From positions 1 to 36,031 of IMG/VR virus record IMGVR_UViG_3300048928_000675: a stretch of 36,031 nt of DNA. The stretch is one strand, 5' to 3'. The notes below the pieces were generated by a model. That model searched no databases, was not told the origin of the DNA, and saw only the letters and a program-made list of their open reading frames with translations. The DNA is from a virus. Of this stretch, positions 1-6,305 are shown one piece after another (positions within the stretch are counted from its first letter, which is position 1; each line of letters begins with the position of its first letter). A program made the translations under genes and the position numbers.

Positions 1-279
1 TTAAACCTTATTAAAGTCTTCCACACATTTTTTAGCGTAGATCTTTGTTACATTAAAGACCATCTTTTTAGACTCGGTATCTTTCTCTAATTTATACTCT
101 TTAATAAAGGTCATCGCGGTGTTTTCGAATTCGGTTTGCAGATCGTTCACAAAAGCCTCAAGTTTTGACCCAACAACTGAAACGTACACCTCATTATTGA
201 ATCTACCCAGGAAATCTTTGTGAACAGCATCACATGCCTGCGTTAATGCGTACTCTAGCTCATCGTAATCAAAAGTCAT
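1..279 (-). CDS. Hypothetical protein, paralogue of the gene at 504-782
   Basis: A complete 92-residue soluble protein with no signal peptide or membrane segment. I do not recognise the family. It aligns over its full length with the next protein: both have DY near the start, an ACD motif near residue 15, a shared KL-x2-F segment in the middle, an FI motif near residue 58 and a closing AK-x-CV-x-D motif. By eye identity is roughly 30 percent. It lies on the chromosomal side of the tRNA-His attachment scar, so it is probably a host gene rather than phage. The stop codon is at the first three bases of the window. Confidence 0.6.
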   Translation of the reverse strand: MTFDYDELEYALTQACDAVHKDFLGRFNNEVYVSVVGSKLEAFVNDLQTEFENTAMTFIKEYKLEKDTESKKMVFNVTKIYAKKCVEDFNKV

Positions 280-405
280 ATATATAGTAGTGTAATTTAA
301 AATATGTTTTTACTGATTTTTAAATCAACACAAATTAAACTATTAAATACCGCAGCAGAGTTATGATATTTAACCCATATTTAATGAAATTTTGCGGCAG
401 TCCTC

Positions 406-446
406 AAAATTACAAAGGTTCTGAATATTTCAGAACCTTTGTAATT
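406..446 (-). terminator. Rho-independent terminator after the 504-782 gene
   Basis: A perfect inverted repeat: ATTACAAAGGTTCTGAA at 409-425, a 3-base loop, and its exact complement at 429-445, extendable by one pair. On the minus strand the stem is followed by TTTT (complement of 406-409). It lies downstream of the minus-strand gene at 504-782. Confidence 0.7.
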
Positions 447-503
447 AAGCTTTTACATTATAATCAATAAAAACAAACAATCCAGCCTTTCTAAAACTGT
501 ATT

Positions 504-782
504 TTATATCAATTTACTGTAGTCATCTACACATCTTTTCGCAAACACTCTTGCTATGATCTTTATACGTCGAAGCGCCTCTTCATCCTCCATTAAAACA
601 TGCTGTTCAATAAAGCTTTTTTCAACATTATCAAAGTGCCATTGTACGACTCCGAGAAACGAATTTAATTTATCCGGCCCCTTCGTTTTATAATCAGAAT
701 CATACCGGATCGACAAGTGTTTTATCGCATCATCACAAGCACAGTTGAATCTGTTTTCCAAATCTTCGTAATCTATAGCCAT
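504..782 (-). CDS. Hypothetical protein, paralogue of the gene at 1-279
   Basis: A complete 92-residue protein related over its full length to the product of 1-279; the conserved positions are listed there. It is rich in charged residues and predicted mostly alpha-helical, with no membrane segment. The two genes are in tandem on the same strand, 224 bases apart, with a strong hairpin between them, so each probably has its own promoter. The tandem arrangement suggests gene duplication in the host flank. Function unknown. Confidence 0.6.
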   Translation of the reverse strand: MAIDYEDLENRFNCACDDAIKHLSIRYDSDYKTKGPDKLNSFLGVVQWHFDNVEKSFIEQHVLMEDEEALRRIKIIARVFAKRCVDDYSKLI

Positions 783-864
783 AAAACATTATTATATATC
801 CTCTAAGATATATCTTTTACAAACAGTAATTACATCCAGAATGAAAACCCACAAAATAATACAA

Positions 865-894
865 TAAAAAAAGCCTCTCATTACTGAGAGGCTT
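865..894 (-). terminator. Terminator of the displaced tRNA-His gene
   Basis: The stem AAGCCTCTCA (871-880) pairs with TGAGAGGCTT (885-894) around a 4-base loop. Read on the minus strand it is followed by a run of T (complement of the A run 865-872). It lies 10 bases after the 3' end of the tRNA-His fragment and was probably the original terminator of that tRNA, left behind when the phage integrated. Confidence 0.8.
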
Positions 895-904
895 TGAAAT
901 TCAG

Positions 905-947
905 GGTGAATGAGGGGTCTCGAACCCCCGACCTTCGGAACCACAAA
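905..947 (-). other. Attachment site: 3' fragment of tRNA-His(GTG)
   Basis: On the minus strand this reads as the 3' part of a tRNA. It has an anticodon loop TTGTGGT with anticodon GTG (complement of 942-944), the 3' anticodon strand TCCGA, a variable loop, and a T arm GGGGG-TTCGAGA-CCCCT. It ends with the 3' acceptor strand CATTCAC and discriminator C73 at 905, the base typical of tRNA-His. The 5' anticodon strand does not pair (CCATT against TCCGA), and no D arm or 5' acceptor follows, so the gene is cut here. CCA is not encoded. Phage integration into a tRNA leaves exactly this scar at one end and a rebuilt tRNA at the other. Confidence 0.85.
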
Positions 948-1143
948 ATGGCGCTCTTAGTAACACTGTTATGGATTATATCTAAATATCAGTAATTTAT
1001 GTTTTTGTAAAAGGTAAAAATTAGTATTTATTTGTTGTTTAGTTACTTTGGCGGGTTACTGGCAGTATTTTCGCGCGAATGGCTTATTTTACTACTGTTC
1101 CCGATGATTTATATTGTTTTTTTTTTTTGTTAATGATACTCGT
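948..1143. other. Prophage left-end non-coding segment
   Basis: No credible gene is seen between the attachment scar and the first phage ORF. The segment contains AGTAAC at 959-964 and its complement GTTACT at 1042-1047 and 1055-1060, which could be integrase or excisionase arm sites but are too short to be convincing. A 12-base T run lies at 1117-1128. Confidence 0.35.
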
Positions 1144-1476
1144 TCAATTAAAAGTCATACCTGCTCTCGTTTCGAATCTGTATTTCTGTTTTTTTATGTA
1201 TGTTTCAAATAGTTCTTTTAAAGTGTCGAAAGATTCTGTTTTGTTTTGCTCGTGAATAGCATTTTTTTGTGCTTTGCTATCCGCAATTCCTAAAGCTTCA
1301 TTAAAATATTTCCTTAAAATTTCTTTCTTCTTTTCGTCAATCATTTCATTATCATCTAAAGAATCGTAATCAGTTGTTTTGTATGAAAAATCGAATTTTT
1401 CAATTAAATCATTTAATTCTCTATCAATATCGCAATAAGCATCTTTTAAGAATTGTGGTAAAGCTTGGTTTTCCAT
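1144..1476 (-). CDS. Hypothetical phage protein (lysogeny block)
   Basis: A 110-residue, highly charged, probably all-helical soluble protein with no recognised domain. It is the last gene of a tight minus-strand series (2622 to 1144), only 4 bases after the small lipoprotein gene, so the three genes are probably cotranscribed. Position next to the attachment site and downstream of the repressor is typical of lysogenic-conversion cargo that is expressed while the phage is dormant. The function cannot be inferred from sequence alone. Confidence 0.6.
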   Translation of the reverse strand: MENQALPQFLKDAYCDIDRELNDLIEKFDFSYKTTDYDSLDDNEMIDEKKKEILRKYFNEALGIADSKAQKNAIHEQNKTESFDTLKELFETYIKKQKYRFETRAGMTFN

Positions 1477-1480
1477 AGTT

Positions 1481-1726
1481 TTAATATTTAGGCACGCTCC
1501 TTTTGTGCGGCTTTACATAAGTACTGTCTTTTTTAAAATATCCTTGTACGCGCACTGGTTTCTCTGATGTGCTATCGTTATAAATGCACCTGGCATTTAA
1601 ATAAGGCATTACAATGGTATCGTATTGCGGCATATTAACCTCCTCCTCAGTTAACCAAATTGTGCCCGATTGAGATTTGCAGGAAATTAAGGTTATTAAC
1701 AAAATTAAAATTATAAGTCTTGTCAT
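1481..1726 (-). CDS. Small lipoprotein, lysogenic-conversion candidate
   Basis: An 81-residue protein that starts with a signal peptide (basic residue at position 3, then a hydrophobic stretch) and a lipobox LISC with Cys16 as the predicted lipidated residue. The mature part is about 65 residues, polar and basic near the end, with no known domain. Its start overlaps the stop of the upstream lipoprotein gene by 4 bases (ATGA), a sign of translational coupling. By family knowledge, type II signal peptides place it in the inner or outer membrane. Whether it acts in superinfection exclusion or host surface change is inference. Confidence 0.65.
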   Translation of the reverse strand: MTRLIILILLITLISCKSQSGTIWLTEEEVNMPQYDTIVMPYLNARCIYNDSTSEKPVRVQGYFKKDSTYVKPHKRSVPKY

Positions 1727-2622
1727 ATACCTGTTCCGCCCATTGCTTTATAAAGATCCAGCGTGTTTTTTATAGATTTTATCTGTTTGGTTGTAATAGG
1801 TTTTATTTTGTGGTACTGTCTTCCTATTATTTTAACCTTAGCTTCTTTTGCGTTAGCTAAAGCATTAATTAATTCCGAATCAGAATAGTTAATCGAATTA
1901 TCGAACCATTCACAGATTCCTCCATTTCCGACATCTGTTTGCGTATTAAGTGGTATGAATTCATAAGCTTTGCCATCAATTAAAAATTGGCATTTCTGAA
2001 TAAAAAGCCAATCTTCTGCCTCGTATTGAAACTTTAACCTTAAATTACTAGCTACCCCATTATTTTCTTGAAAATAACAGTAAATGCTATTTACGTTTAC
2101 ATAGTTAGGTGCGCTTTTTGGAGTTACCCAGGTTAATCCCGATGGGTCAAATTCGTCTTTTTTAAAATTAAATAATGATTTTAATTTCTTGAATGATTCA
2201 TTGTCAATTTTAGGAGTTTCTGAATTTTCCTGTTGTGGAACATATGAGGTAGCTAATCCCCCATTCAAGCTATTAATGCTCTTTTGTAAATCCGCAATTA
2301 GGCTATCCTTTTTAATGAATTCGATATCCCTAATATCTTTTCCTTTTTCATCATGGACTTTAAAGCCTATGACATCTTTAAATTTTATATGTGTTCTGGC
2401 GTAGGTTATATCATTTGCTTTTTGAGCAATAAAATATTTCTTATAACTAAATAAAACAGCAGCTGAATCAGATTCCGCGGTAAAAGGTTCTTCTTTTTCC
2501 TTTTCTAAATATGGAGAATCGGTACTTTTTTCAATTTCTATGTAAGTATATTTTTTATCAATTATACTGCTGTTGCAGGATACAAGTAAAGAAATTAATA
2601 ATAGTATAGTAAAGTTCTTCAT
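1723..2622 (-). CDS. Lipoprotein of unknown function, lysogenic-conversion candidate
   Basis: A 299-residue protein with a short signal peptide ending in the lipobox LVSC (Cys16 lipidated). The mature domain is large, with charged helical segments up to about residue 150 and a more beta-rich part near residues 165-240, ending in a helical tail that carries the motif KVKIIGRQYHKIKPIT. I do not recognise the family. It heads a three-gene minus-strand operon and overlaps the next gene by 4 bases. Being placed between the attachment site and the repressor, it is likely transcribed in the lysogen and may alter the host envelope. Confidence 0.7.
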   Translation of the reverse strand: MKNFTILLLISLLVSCNSSIIDKKYTYIEIEKSTDSPYLEKEKEEPFTAESDSAAVLFSYKKYFIAQKANDITYARTHIKFKDVIGFKVHDEKGKDIRDIEFIKKDSLIADLQKSINSLNGGLATSYVPQQENSETPKIDNESFKKLKSLFNFKKDEFDPSGLTWVTPKSAPNYVNVNSIYCYFQENNGVASNLRLKFQYEAEDWLFIQKCQFLIDGKAYEFIPLNTQTDVGNGGICEWFDNSINYSDSELINALANAKEAKVKIIGRQYHKIKPITTKQIKSIKNTLDLYKAMGGTGI

Positions 2623-2721
2623 TTTTGTAAGGGTTTAATTAACAAATATAGCAATTTATCCAATAAATATTTAAACTACAGCGTTGTACTGGGTCACACA
2701 TTTCTTTAATCACCTTACCCT

Positions 2722-2856
2722 ATGGCGAATGATCCTGAAAGAATGGCAGAAAGCCGGCTTGTGGCGTTGGAAAATGAAAACAGGCTATTGGAAATTGAGA
2801 AAGCTGACTTATTGATTATTTTAAAAGACTTGCTTCAAAAATCTACTTCTTTTTAA
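2722..2856 (+). CDS. Possible 44-residue coiled-coil ORF, perhaps a remnant
   Basis: ATG at 2722 opens a 44-residue frame beginning MANDPERMAESRL and rich in Leu and Glu with heptad-like spacing, so a short coiled coil is plausible. Its end overlaps the 3' end of the repressor gene by 14 bases, tail to tail. The upstream frame is closed by a TAA at 2707. It resembles the C-terminal tail of some HTH regulators and may be the remains of a displaced gene. It is short, so it could also be chance. Confidence 0.3.
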   Translation: MANDPERMAESRLVALENENRLLEIEKADLLIILKDLLQKSTSF

Positions 2857-3244
2857 GTTCATCTTTTAACATATCTACCTGTGCTTTTAAAATAATATTT
2901 TTATACCAGATCGCGAATTTTTTATTTTTTAAAAGTTCGTCCTCATTTTCTATTACATAATTCGCTACATCATCATGATTAAATTGTAATTTTTTAATCA
3001 TATTATATTCAGTCGGTTTTTCGTTAACCGATTGTACATCTTGAACTAAAAGTTTCTCTGATATATAGTCCTCAATTGCATCTAAGGTACTGTTTTGAGG
3101 GTTTTTAGTAATACCTTTAATAATCTTATCTAACGCAGAAATGTTTAAATTTTTACTCACTCCTATTTCATAAGCCGTGATATTATTATTTAAAATCATT
3201 TCAAGCAAATATTTTAATCTATCTTTTTTGTTTAATTCATTCAT
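2843..3244 (-). CDS. HTH phage repressor (CI-like), no protease domain
   Basis: A 133-residue protein. The N-terminal ~65 residues look like an XRE/CI helix-turn-helix: the segment ITAYEIGVSKNLNISALDKI is followed by IIKG and a closing helix with STLDAIEDY. The C-terminal half is helical and charged, with no Ser-Lys autoprotease motif, so it would not be cut by the RecA route used by lambda CI. It is divergently placed against the early plus-strand genes, with two perfect inverted repeats in the gap. The expected role is maintenance of lysogeny by binding those operators. The family call is by pattern, and the assignment as the master repressor is inference from position. Confidence 0.7.
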   Translation of the reverse strand: MNELNKKDRLKYLLEMILNNNITAYEIGVSKNLNISALDKIIKGITKNPQNSTLDAIEDYISEKLLVQDVQSVNEKPTEYNMIKKLQFNHDDVANYVIENEDELLKNKKFAIWYKNIILKAQVDMLKDELKKK

Positions 3245-3270
3245 AATCAGTTATATACATATTTTATTAA

Positions 3271-3310
3271 AAATAATATGATTTTTTATTATTATTTAAT
3301 CATATTATTT
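3271..3310. promoter_or_regulatory. 13-bp inverted repeat in the repressor/early control region
   Basis: AAATAATATGATT at 3271-3283 is repeated as its exact complement AATCATATTATTT at 3298-3310, separated by 14 AT-rich bases. It lies directly upstream of the repressor start (3244) on one side and the early genes on the other. It may be an operator bound by a repressor or Cro-like protein, although the extreme AT content raises the chance of coincidental symmetry. Confidence 0.5.
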
Positions 3311-3333
3311 AATTATATTTGTTTAATAATAAT

Positions 3334-3349
3334 AATCCTGTACAGGATT
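3334..3349. promoter_or_regulatory. Perfect 16-bp palindromic operator candidate
   Basis: AATCCTGTACAGGATT is a perfect 16-bp palindrome with a GC-containing core in an otherwise AT-only region. It lies 15 bases before the chosen start of the first early gene (3365). That size and symmetry fits a dimeric HTH repressor. A Bacteroidota-like -7 element, TATATTTG (3314-3321), lies just upstream, but no clear -33 TTTG is seen at the right distance. Confidence 0.65.
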
Positions 3350-3364
3350 TATAATGCAAATGTA

Positions 3365-3628
3365 ATGATTCTAAATAAAAAAATGTTAACGAAACGTGAA
3401 AAGGGTTCTCTTCTTAGGATTAAGAATGCAGGACGCGCAACGGCATTATTACAGGAATTTTTTGCAAAAGGGTTTACTTCTCTAGTTGCATTAAATGCAA
3501 TATCGTGCCATTATTATCCAAATCTAACTATTACAGAAGTAAATAATTTTTGGCATTTCAGAAATATTTCTGATGATCTGTTGAGCAAGATGGAAAACAT
3601 ATTAGAACAACTAAAAGCCGAATGGTAA
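3365..3628 (+). CDS. Small early protein, possible Cro-like or DNA-binding
   Basis: The open frame reaches back to 3278, but that part would encode only an AT-rich hydrophobic tail and would cross both operators. I therefore start at ATG 3365 (87 residues) or ATG 3383. The protein has a basic N-terminus (LTKREK), a helical middle and the motif TITEVNNFWHFRNIS, which looks like the end of a small helix-turn-helix-like domain. It is the first gene transcribed rightward from the control region, where Cro or an antirepressor would sit. The DNA-binding role is inference. Confidence 0.6.
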   Translation: MILNKKMLTKREKGSLLRIKNAGRATALLQEFFAKGFTSLVALNAISCHYYPNLTITEVNNFWHFRNISDDLLSKMENILEQLKAEW

Positions 3629-3879
3629 TGAACATACAACAACGCAAAGCGGCTTTAAAACAAATAGCTGATGATGCCGAAACACTAATACAGGTTTCGA
3701 GTCAGGTAATGGCAAATGCTGCACGTCTCAAAAGTGAAGCTACTACCGCCCTGAATGAGTTGGGAGGCTCTGACGGGCGGCACCGAAAGGTGAATAAATC
3801 ATCATTGAATACTAAAAATATTCTTGATATAAAAGGCAGTATCACTAAAGGTGCGAAACCTTATAACCTTAATTCTTAA
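3628..3879 (+). CDS. Small hypothetical early protein
   Basis: An 83-residue protein that starts at ATG 3628, overlapping the previous stop codon TAATG by one base; an ATG two codons earlier (3622) is also possible. The first ~50 residues form an Ala- and Gln-rich amphipathic helix, and the rest is basic and polar (GRHRKVNK). There is no recognised domain. The tight overlap shows it belongs to the early operon. It could be a small nucleic-acid-binding or regulatory protein. Confidence 0.55.
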   Translation: MNIQQRKAALKQIADDAETLIQVSSQVMANAARLKSEATTALNELGGSDGRHRKVNKSSLNTKNILDIKGSITKGAKPYNLNS

Positions 3880-3884
3880 TTGCT

Positions 3885-4214
3885 ATGAAGGGTAAAATGA
3901 TAGGCTTATACGGCAATGAAATTGAACTGCTTGAAACACATGGCCCGCCCGCTTTCCTGGGTTTTAGTAACTGTAATAAACTCTTTGTGATGGAACATAT
4001 ACAGGCCGCGCAGGCTTTGAAGTGTAATTGCTATGTAGGCAGTCAGTTTCCTGTTATCCCCGGATTGAGTTATGAAGCTACAAAACAGCGCAACGTTGAT
4101 TTTGATAAACAGGTTAACGGCAATAGCAAGCATTGCCCTGGTGATGGAATATGTGCGCCTGGTGGTAAAAGAAGCCGTAAGGAATGGTGTAATGAATGTG
4201 ATAAAATAGTGTAA
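3885..4214 (+). CDS. Cys-rich hypothetical early protein
   Basis: A 109-residue protein with eight Cys residues, including CNC near residue 48 and a C-terminal cluster HCPGDGICAPGG...WCNECD. This spacing suggests a small metal-binding (probably zinc) knuckle, although the pattern does not match a standard zinc ribbon. It starts 5 bases after the previous stop, so it is in the same operon. Function unknown. It is preceded and followed by other small early genes of the same transcript. Confidence 0.6.
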   Translation: MKGKMIGLYGNEIELLETHGPPAFLGFSNCNKLFVMEHIQAAQALKCNCYVGSQFPVIPGLSYEATKQRNVDFDKQVNGNSKHCPGDGICAPGGKRSRKEWCNECDKIV

Positions 4215-4233
4215 ACCAATTAAATTTTTAGAT

Positions 4234-4611
4234 ATGAAACAAATTGAAACTTTTGAAATGGCCTGTGCTGAAATGGGGTATGATCCATTGACGGTATTAC
4301 CTGATTATTCCAAAACCCCTGAACATCTGCGTAGCGGAATGATAGCGCATGATAAGTTAGTGATATGGACGGAAGCTTTAAATAAAGGCCACGAAGGTGA
4401 TAGTATTTACTTCCCTGTTTTTTATAAAGGTTCCCCTTCGGGTTCCGGGTTTGCGTTTCTCGACTACTACCGCTGGGATACGTGCTCGAATGTCGTTGCC
4501 CGCCTTTGTTTTGTAAATCCTGACCTGGTAAGACAGGCAGTTGCGATTCCTGAATTCTTTGAGTTGTGTAAAGTGTATCACGTGCCGGGATATGTTCCGG
4601 AGAATAAATAA
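4234..4611 (+). CDS. Conserved-looking hypothetical phage protein
   Basis: A 125-residue soluble protein rich in aromatic residues. Notable motifs are MGYDPLTVLPDY near the start and FLDYYRWDTCSNVVARLCF in the middle. Proteins of this layout are common in Bacteroidota prophages next to the early genes, but I know of no assigned function. It follows the previous gene by 19 bases with an A/T-rich leader. Confidence 0.6.
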   Translation: MKQIETFEMACAEMGYDPLTVLPDYSKTPEHLRSGMIAHDKLVIWTEALNKGHEGDSIYFPVFYKGSPSGSGFAFLDYYRWDTCSNVVARLCFVNPDLVRQAVAIPEFFELCKVYHVPGYVPENK

Positions 4612-4623
4612 AGCATTACGATC

Positions 4624-4791
4624 ATGGAAATATATGAAACTGTTTTACTATGCTCGCTATATGTAGTCGCTATAGTCCTGGTTGTATCGATTGTAGTTAT
4701 CGTGGCAATTCTCTTAAGAATGATTTGGATTGCCCATAGTGATATTATAACTGCGGTGCAGCAGCTTCGGAAAAATACCCTAATCAAGTAA
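4624..4791 (+). CDS. Small membrane protein
   Basis: A 55-residue protein with one strong transmembrane segment, about residues 7-36 (SLYVVAIVLVVSIVVIVAIL), and a short polar C-terminal tail. It starts 12 bases after the previous stop and is in line with the early operon. The reading frame is complete from ATG to TAA. Function unknown; small early membrane proteins can act in superinfection exclusion or membrane attachment of replication, but nothing in the sequence decides this. Confidence 0.5.
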   Translation: MEIYETVLLCSLYVVAIVLVVSIVVIVAILLRMIWIAHSDIITAVQQLRKNTLIK

Positions 4792-4811
4792 CCAAGTAAA
4801 TTTTTAATAGC

Positions 4812-4988
4812 ATGGCAAACAAACCGCTTACAGATGCTGAACGCACAAAGATTATTGATACATGGTTATCCAGTAAAGATAATTCCGCAAAAAGTCTTTC
4901 GGCTGTTACCGGAATTTCCGCAAGCCGTTGTGATGCCGTGATTACTAAATACCTGAATGAGAAAATACAAAAACTTAAAAAGTTTTGA
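4812..4988 (+). CDS. Small helix-turn-helix-like protein
   Basis: A 58-residue protein from ATG 4812 to TGA 4988. The middle part, SAKSLSAVTGISASRCDAVI, has the pattern of a helix-turn-helix: a helix ending before a Gly turn, then a recognition-type helix, followed by a basic tail (KIQKLKKF). The similar segment at the N-terminus of the next gene also looks like a DNA-binding helix pair. A regulator or accessory DNA-binding protein is likely but not proven. Confidence 0.5.
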   Translation: MANKPLTDAERTKIIDTWLSSKDNSAKSLSAVTGISASRCDAVITKYLNEKIQKLKKF

Positions 4989-4990
4989 TT

Positions 4991-5869
4991 ATGGATCCCT
5001 GGGAAGATGAAGATATGGAAATCCTGAAACAGAAATATCCAATAATGAAAACTAAAGAACTGGCTTTATTACTGGGTAAATCTAATACTGCGGTCGTTTC
5101 GATGGCAAACAGGAACGGTATTAAAAAAGCACCCGGATTTTGCGGTAAGAAGATTTGGCAGGATTACGATGATGCCTATCTGAAACAGCATTATGCAAAA
5201 GGTGATCTTAATAAAATGTGTAATGACCTGAAATGCTCTAGGCGCGCTTTGTATGCCCGTGCTTTTATCTTAAAGCTTATGAGGGATAGCGACATGATTA
5301 AAGAAGCCCGCAGGATATGGGCGTTTGAAAACAAAGATATCCTTTCGCAGTTCCAGTTTAAAAAGGGTTCTGTTTCGTGGAATACAGGTAAAAAGCAGGT
5401 GGATTATATGACTCCTGAAAATATTGAAAAGACGAAAAAAGGAAGGTTTAAGCCTGGTAATATTCCCTGGCATCAAAAGCCTATAGGAACATTGATTGTG
5501 CATTCTAATGGTGATGTTTTTGAAAAAGTAAAAGAAGGCTGCGGGCATGAGAACTGGGCGCGGAAAAACCGGCTAGAATATGAAAAGCATTTCGGGTCCA
5601 TTCCTGAAGGCGCAGTGATTGAGGTACGGGATGGGAATAAAATGAACTGGAATCCTGAAAACCTAGTATTGAAAACAAAACGTGAAAATCTACTGGATAA
5701 CGGGCTTCGTGATACCTGTATACTTAAAAGGTATATGAATGTACGTGATCCTGAAGAAATTCAGGAATTTATAGAAAACCATAGTGATCTAATTGAAATG
5801 AAACGTAACGAAGTAAAACTAAATGGAAGACTCAAAAAGATTAAAAGCGCTTCTGGAACTAAAACATAG
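4991..5869 (+). CDS. HNH endonuclease with SANT-like DNA-binding N-terminus
   Basis: A 292-residue protein; I start at ATG 4991 because the longer frame begins with a TTG inside the previous gene. The N-terminal ~100 residues contain two repeats of a Trp-led helical motif (PWEDEDMEILKQKYP and IWQDYDDAYLKQHYA) resembling SANT/Myb-like DNA-binding helices. The C-terminal part, about residues 180-235, has the HNH_3-like signature GHENWARKNRLEYEKHFG, then IPEG, DGNKMNWNPENL and the closing EN. The position before DGN often carries HH and here is VR, so catalysis may be altered. Such genes behave as homing-type nucleases or packaging helpers. Position within the early operon suggests a phage-borne selfish or recombination gene. 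Confidence 0.75.
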   Translation: MDPWEDEDMEILKQKYPIMKTKELALLLGKSNTAVVSMANRNGIKKAPGFCGKKIWQDYDDAYLKQHYAKGDLNKMCNDLKCSRRALYARAFILKLMRDSDMIKEARRIWAFENKDILSQFQFKKGSVSWNTGKKQVDYMTPENIEKTKKGRFKPGNIPWHQKPIGTLIVHSNGDVFEKVKEGCGHENWARKNRLEYEKHFGSIPEGAVIEVRDGNKMNWNPENLVLKTKRENLLDNGLRDTCILKRYMNVRDPEEIQEFIENHSDLIEMKRNEVKLNGRLKKIKSASGTKT

Positions 5870-6293
5870 AAGCTTTGAATTAAACAGGGTTCGGTATGAT
5901 GTAACTGATGTTCGGTTCTATATGAATAATTACACGGTGTATTCACCCCAACGAACATTCGTAAAAAACGAAAGCCAGTTTGAGACCTTTTTAAGGCAGA
6001 TAAAGCTACTGCCTATAGATGAACCTGTGAAAAAGGTATTTATCCCTAACAAAGAACTAATAACACTTAAAACTGAAATTATTATGGATCCGGAAACTAC
6101 TACTGCGCTTACTGCCGCTACATATGAAACGGCTACTGTTAACACTGCCTTGTTGAATATGTTTAATAAGCTTAGTAATAACCCTACTGAATCAGACTAT
6201 AAACAGGCTGAAGCTATGAGTAAACTGGCAAATACCATTATTAGTGCAAAGCAGATGCAGATCAATTTTTTTAAGCTTAAACAAGGGAAGTAA
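5823..6293 (+). CDS. Hypothetical early phage protein
   Basis: A 156-residue soluble protein whose start overlaps the end of the HNH gene by 47 bases in another frame. The N-terminal 60 residues look like a small alpha-beta unit (RYDVTDVRFYMNNYTVY); the C-terminal half is a helical region rich in Ala, Asn and Thr with TALLNMFNKLSNNPTESDY. There is no recognised domain. It directly precedes the replication initiator with 12 bases between them, so a role near replication is possible by context only. Confidence 0.6.
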   Translation: MEDSKRLKALLELKHRSFELNRVRYDVTDVRFYMNNYTVYSPQRTFVKNESQFETFLRQIKLLPIDEPVKKVFIPNKELITLKTEIIMDPETTTALTAATYETATVNTALLNMFNKLSNNPTESDYKQAEAMSKLANTIISAKQMQINFFKLKQGK

Positions 6294-6305
6294 AATTATA
6301 GCATT

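Noticed and set aside
3278-3364. N-terminal extension of the first early gene (start at 3278)
   Set aside because: It would translate AT-only DNA across both operator candidates into a hydrophobic Ile/Tyr string; the start at 3365 gives a normal small protein.
4378-4787. Minus-strand frames of 67 and 69 residues within the early operon
   Set aside because: They run antisense to well-spaced plus-strand genes and have no leader or domain.
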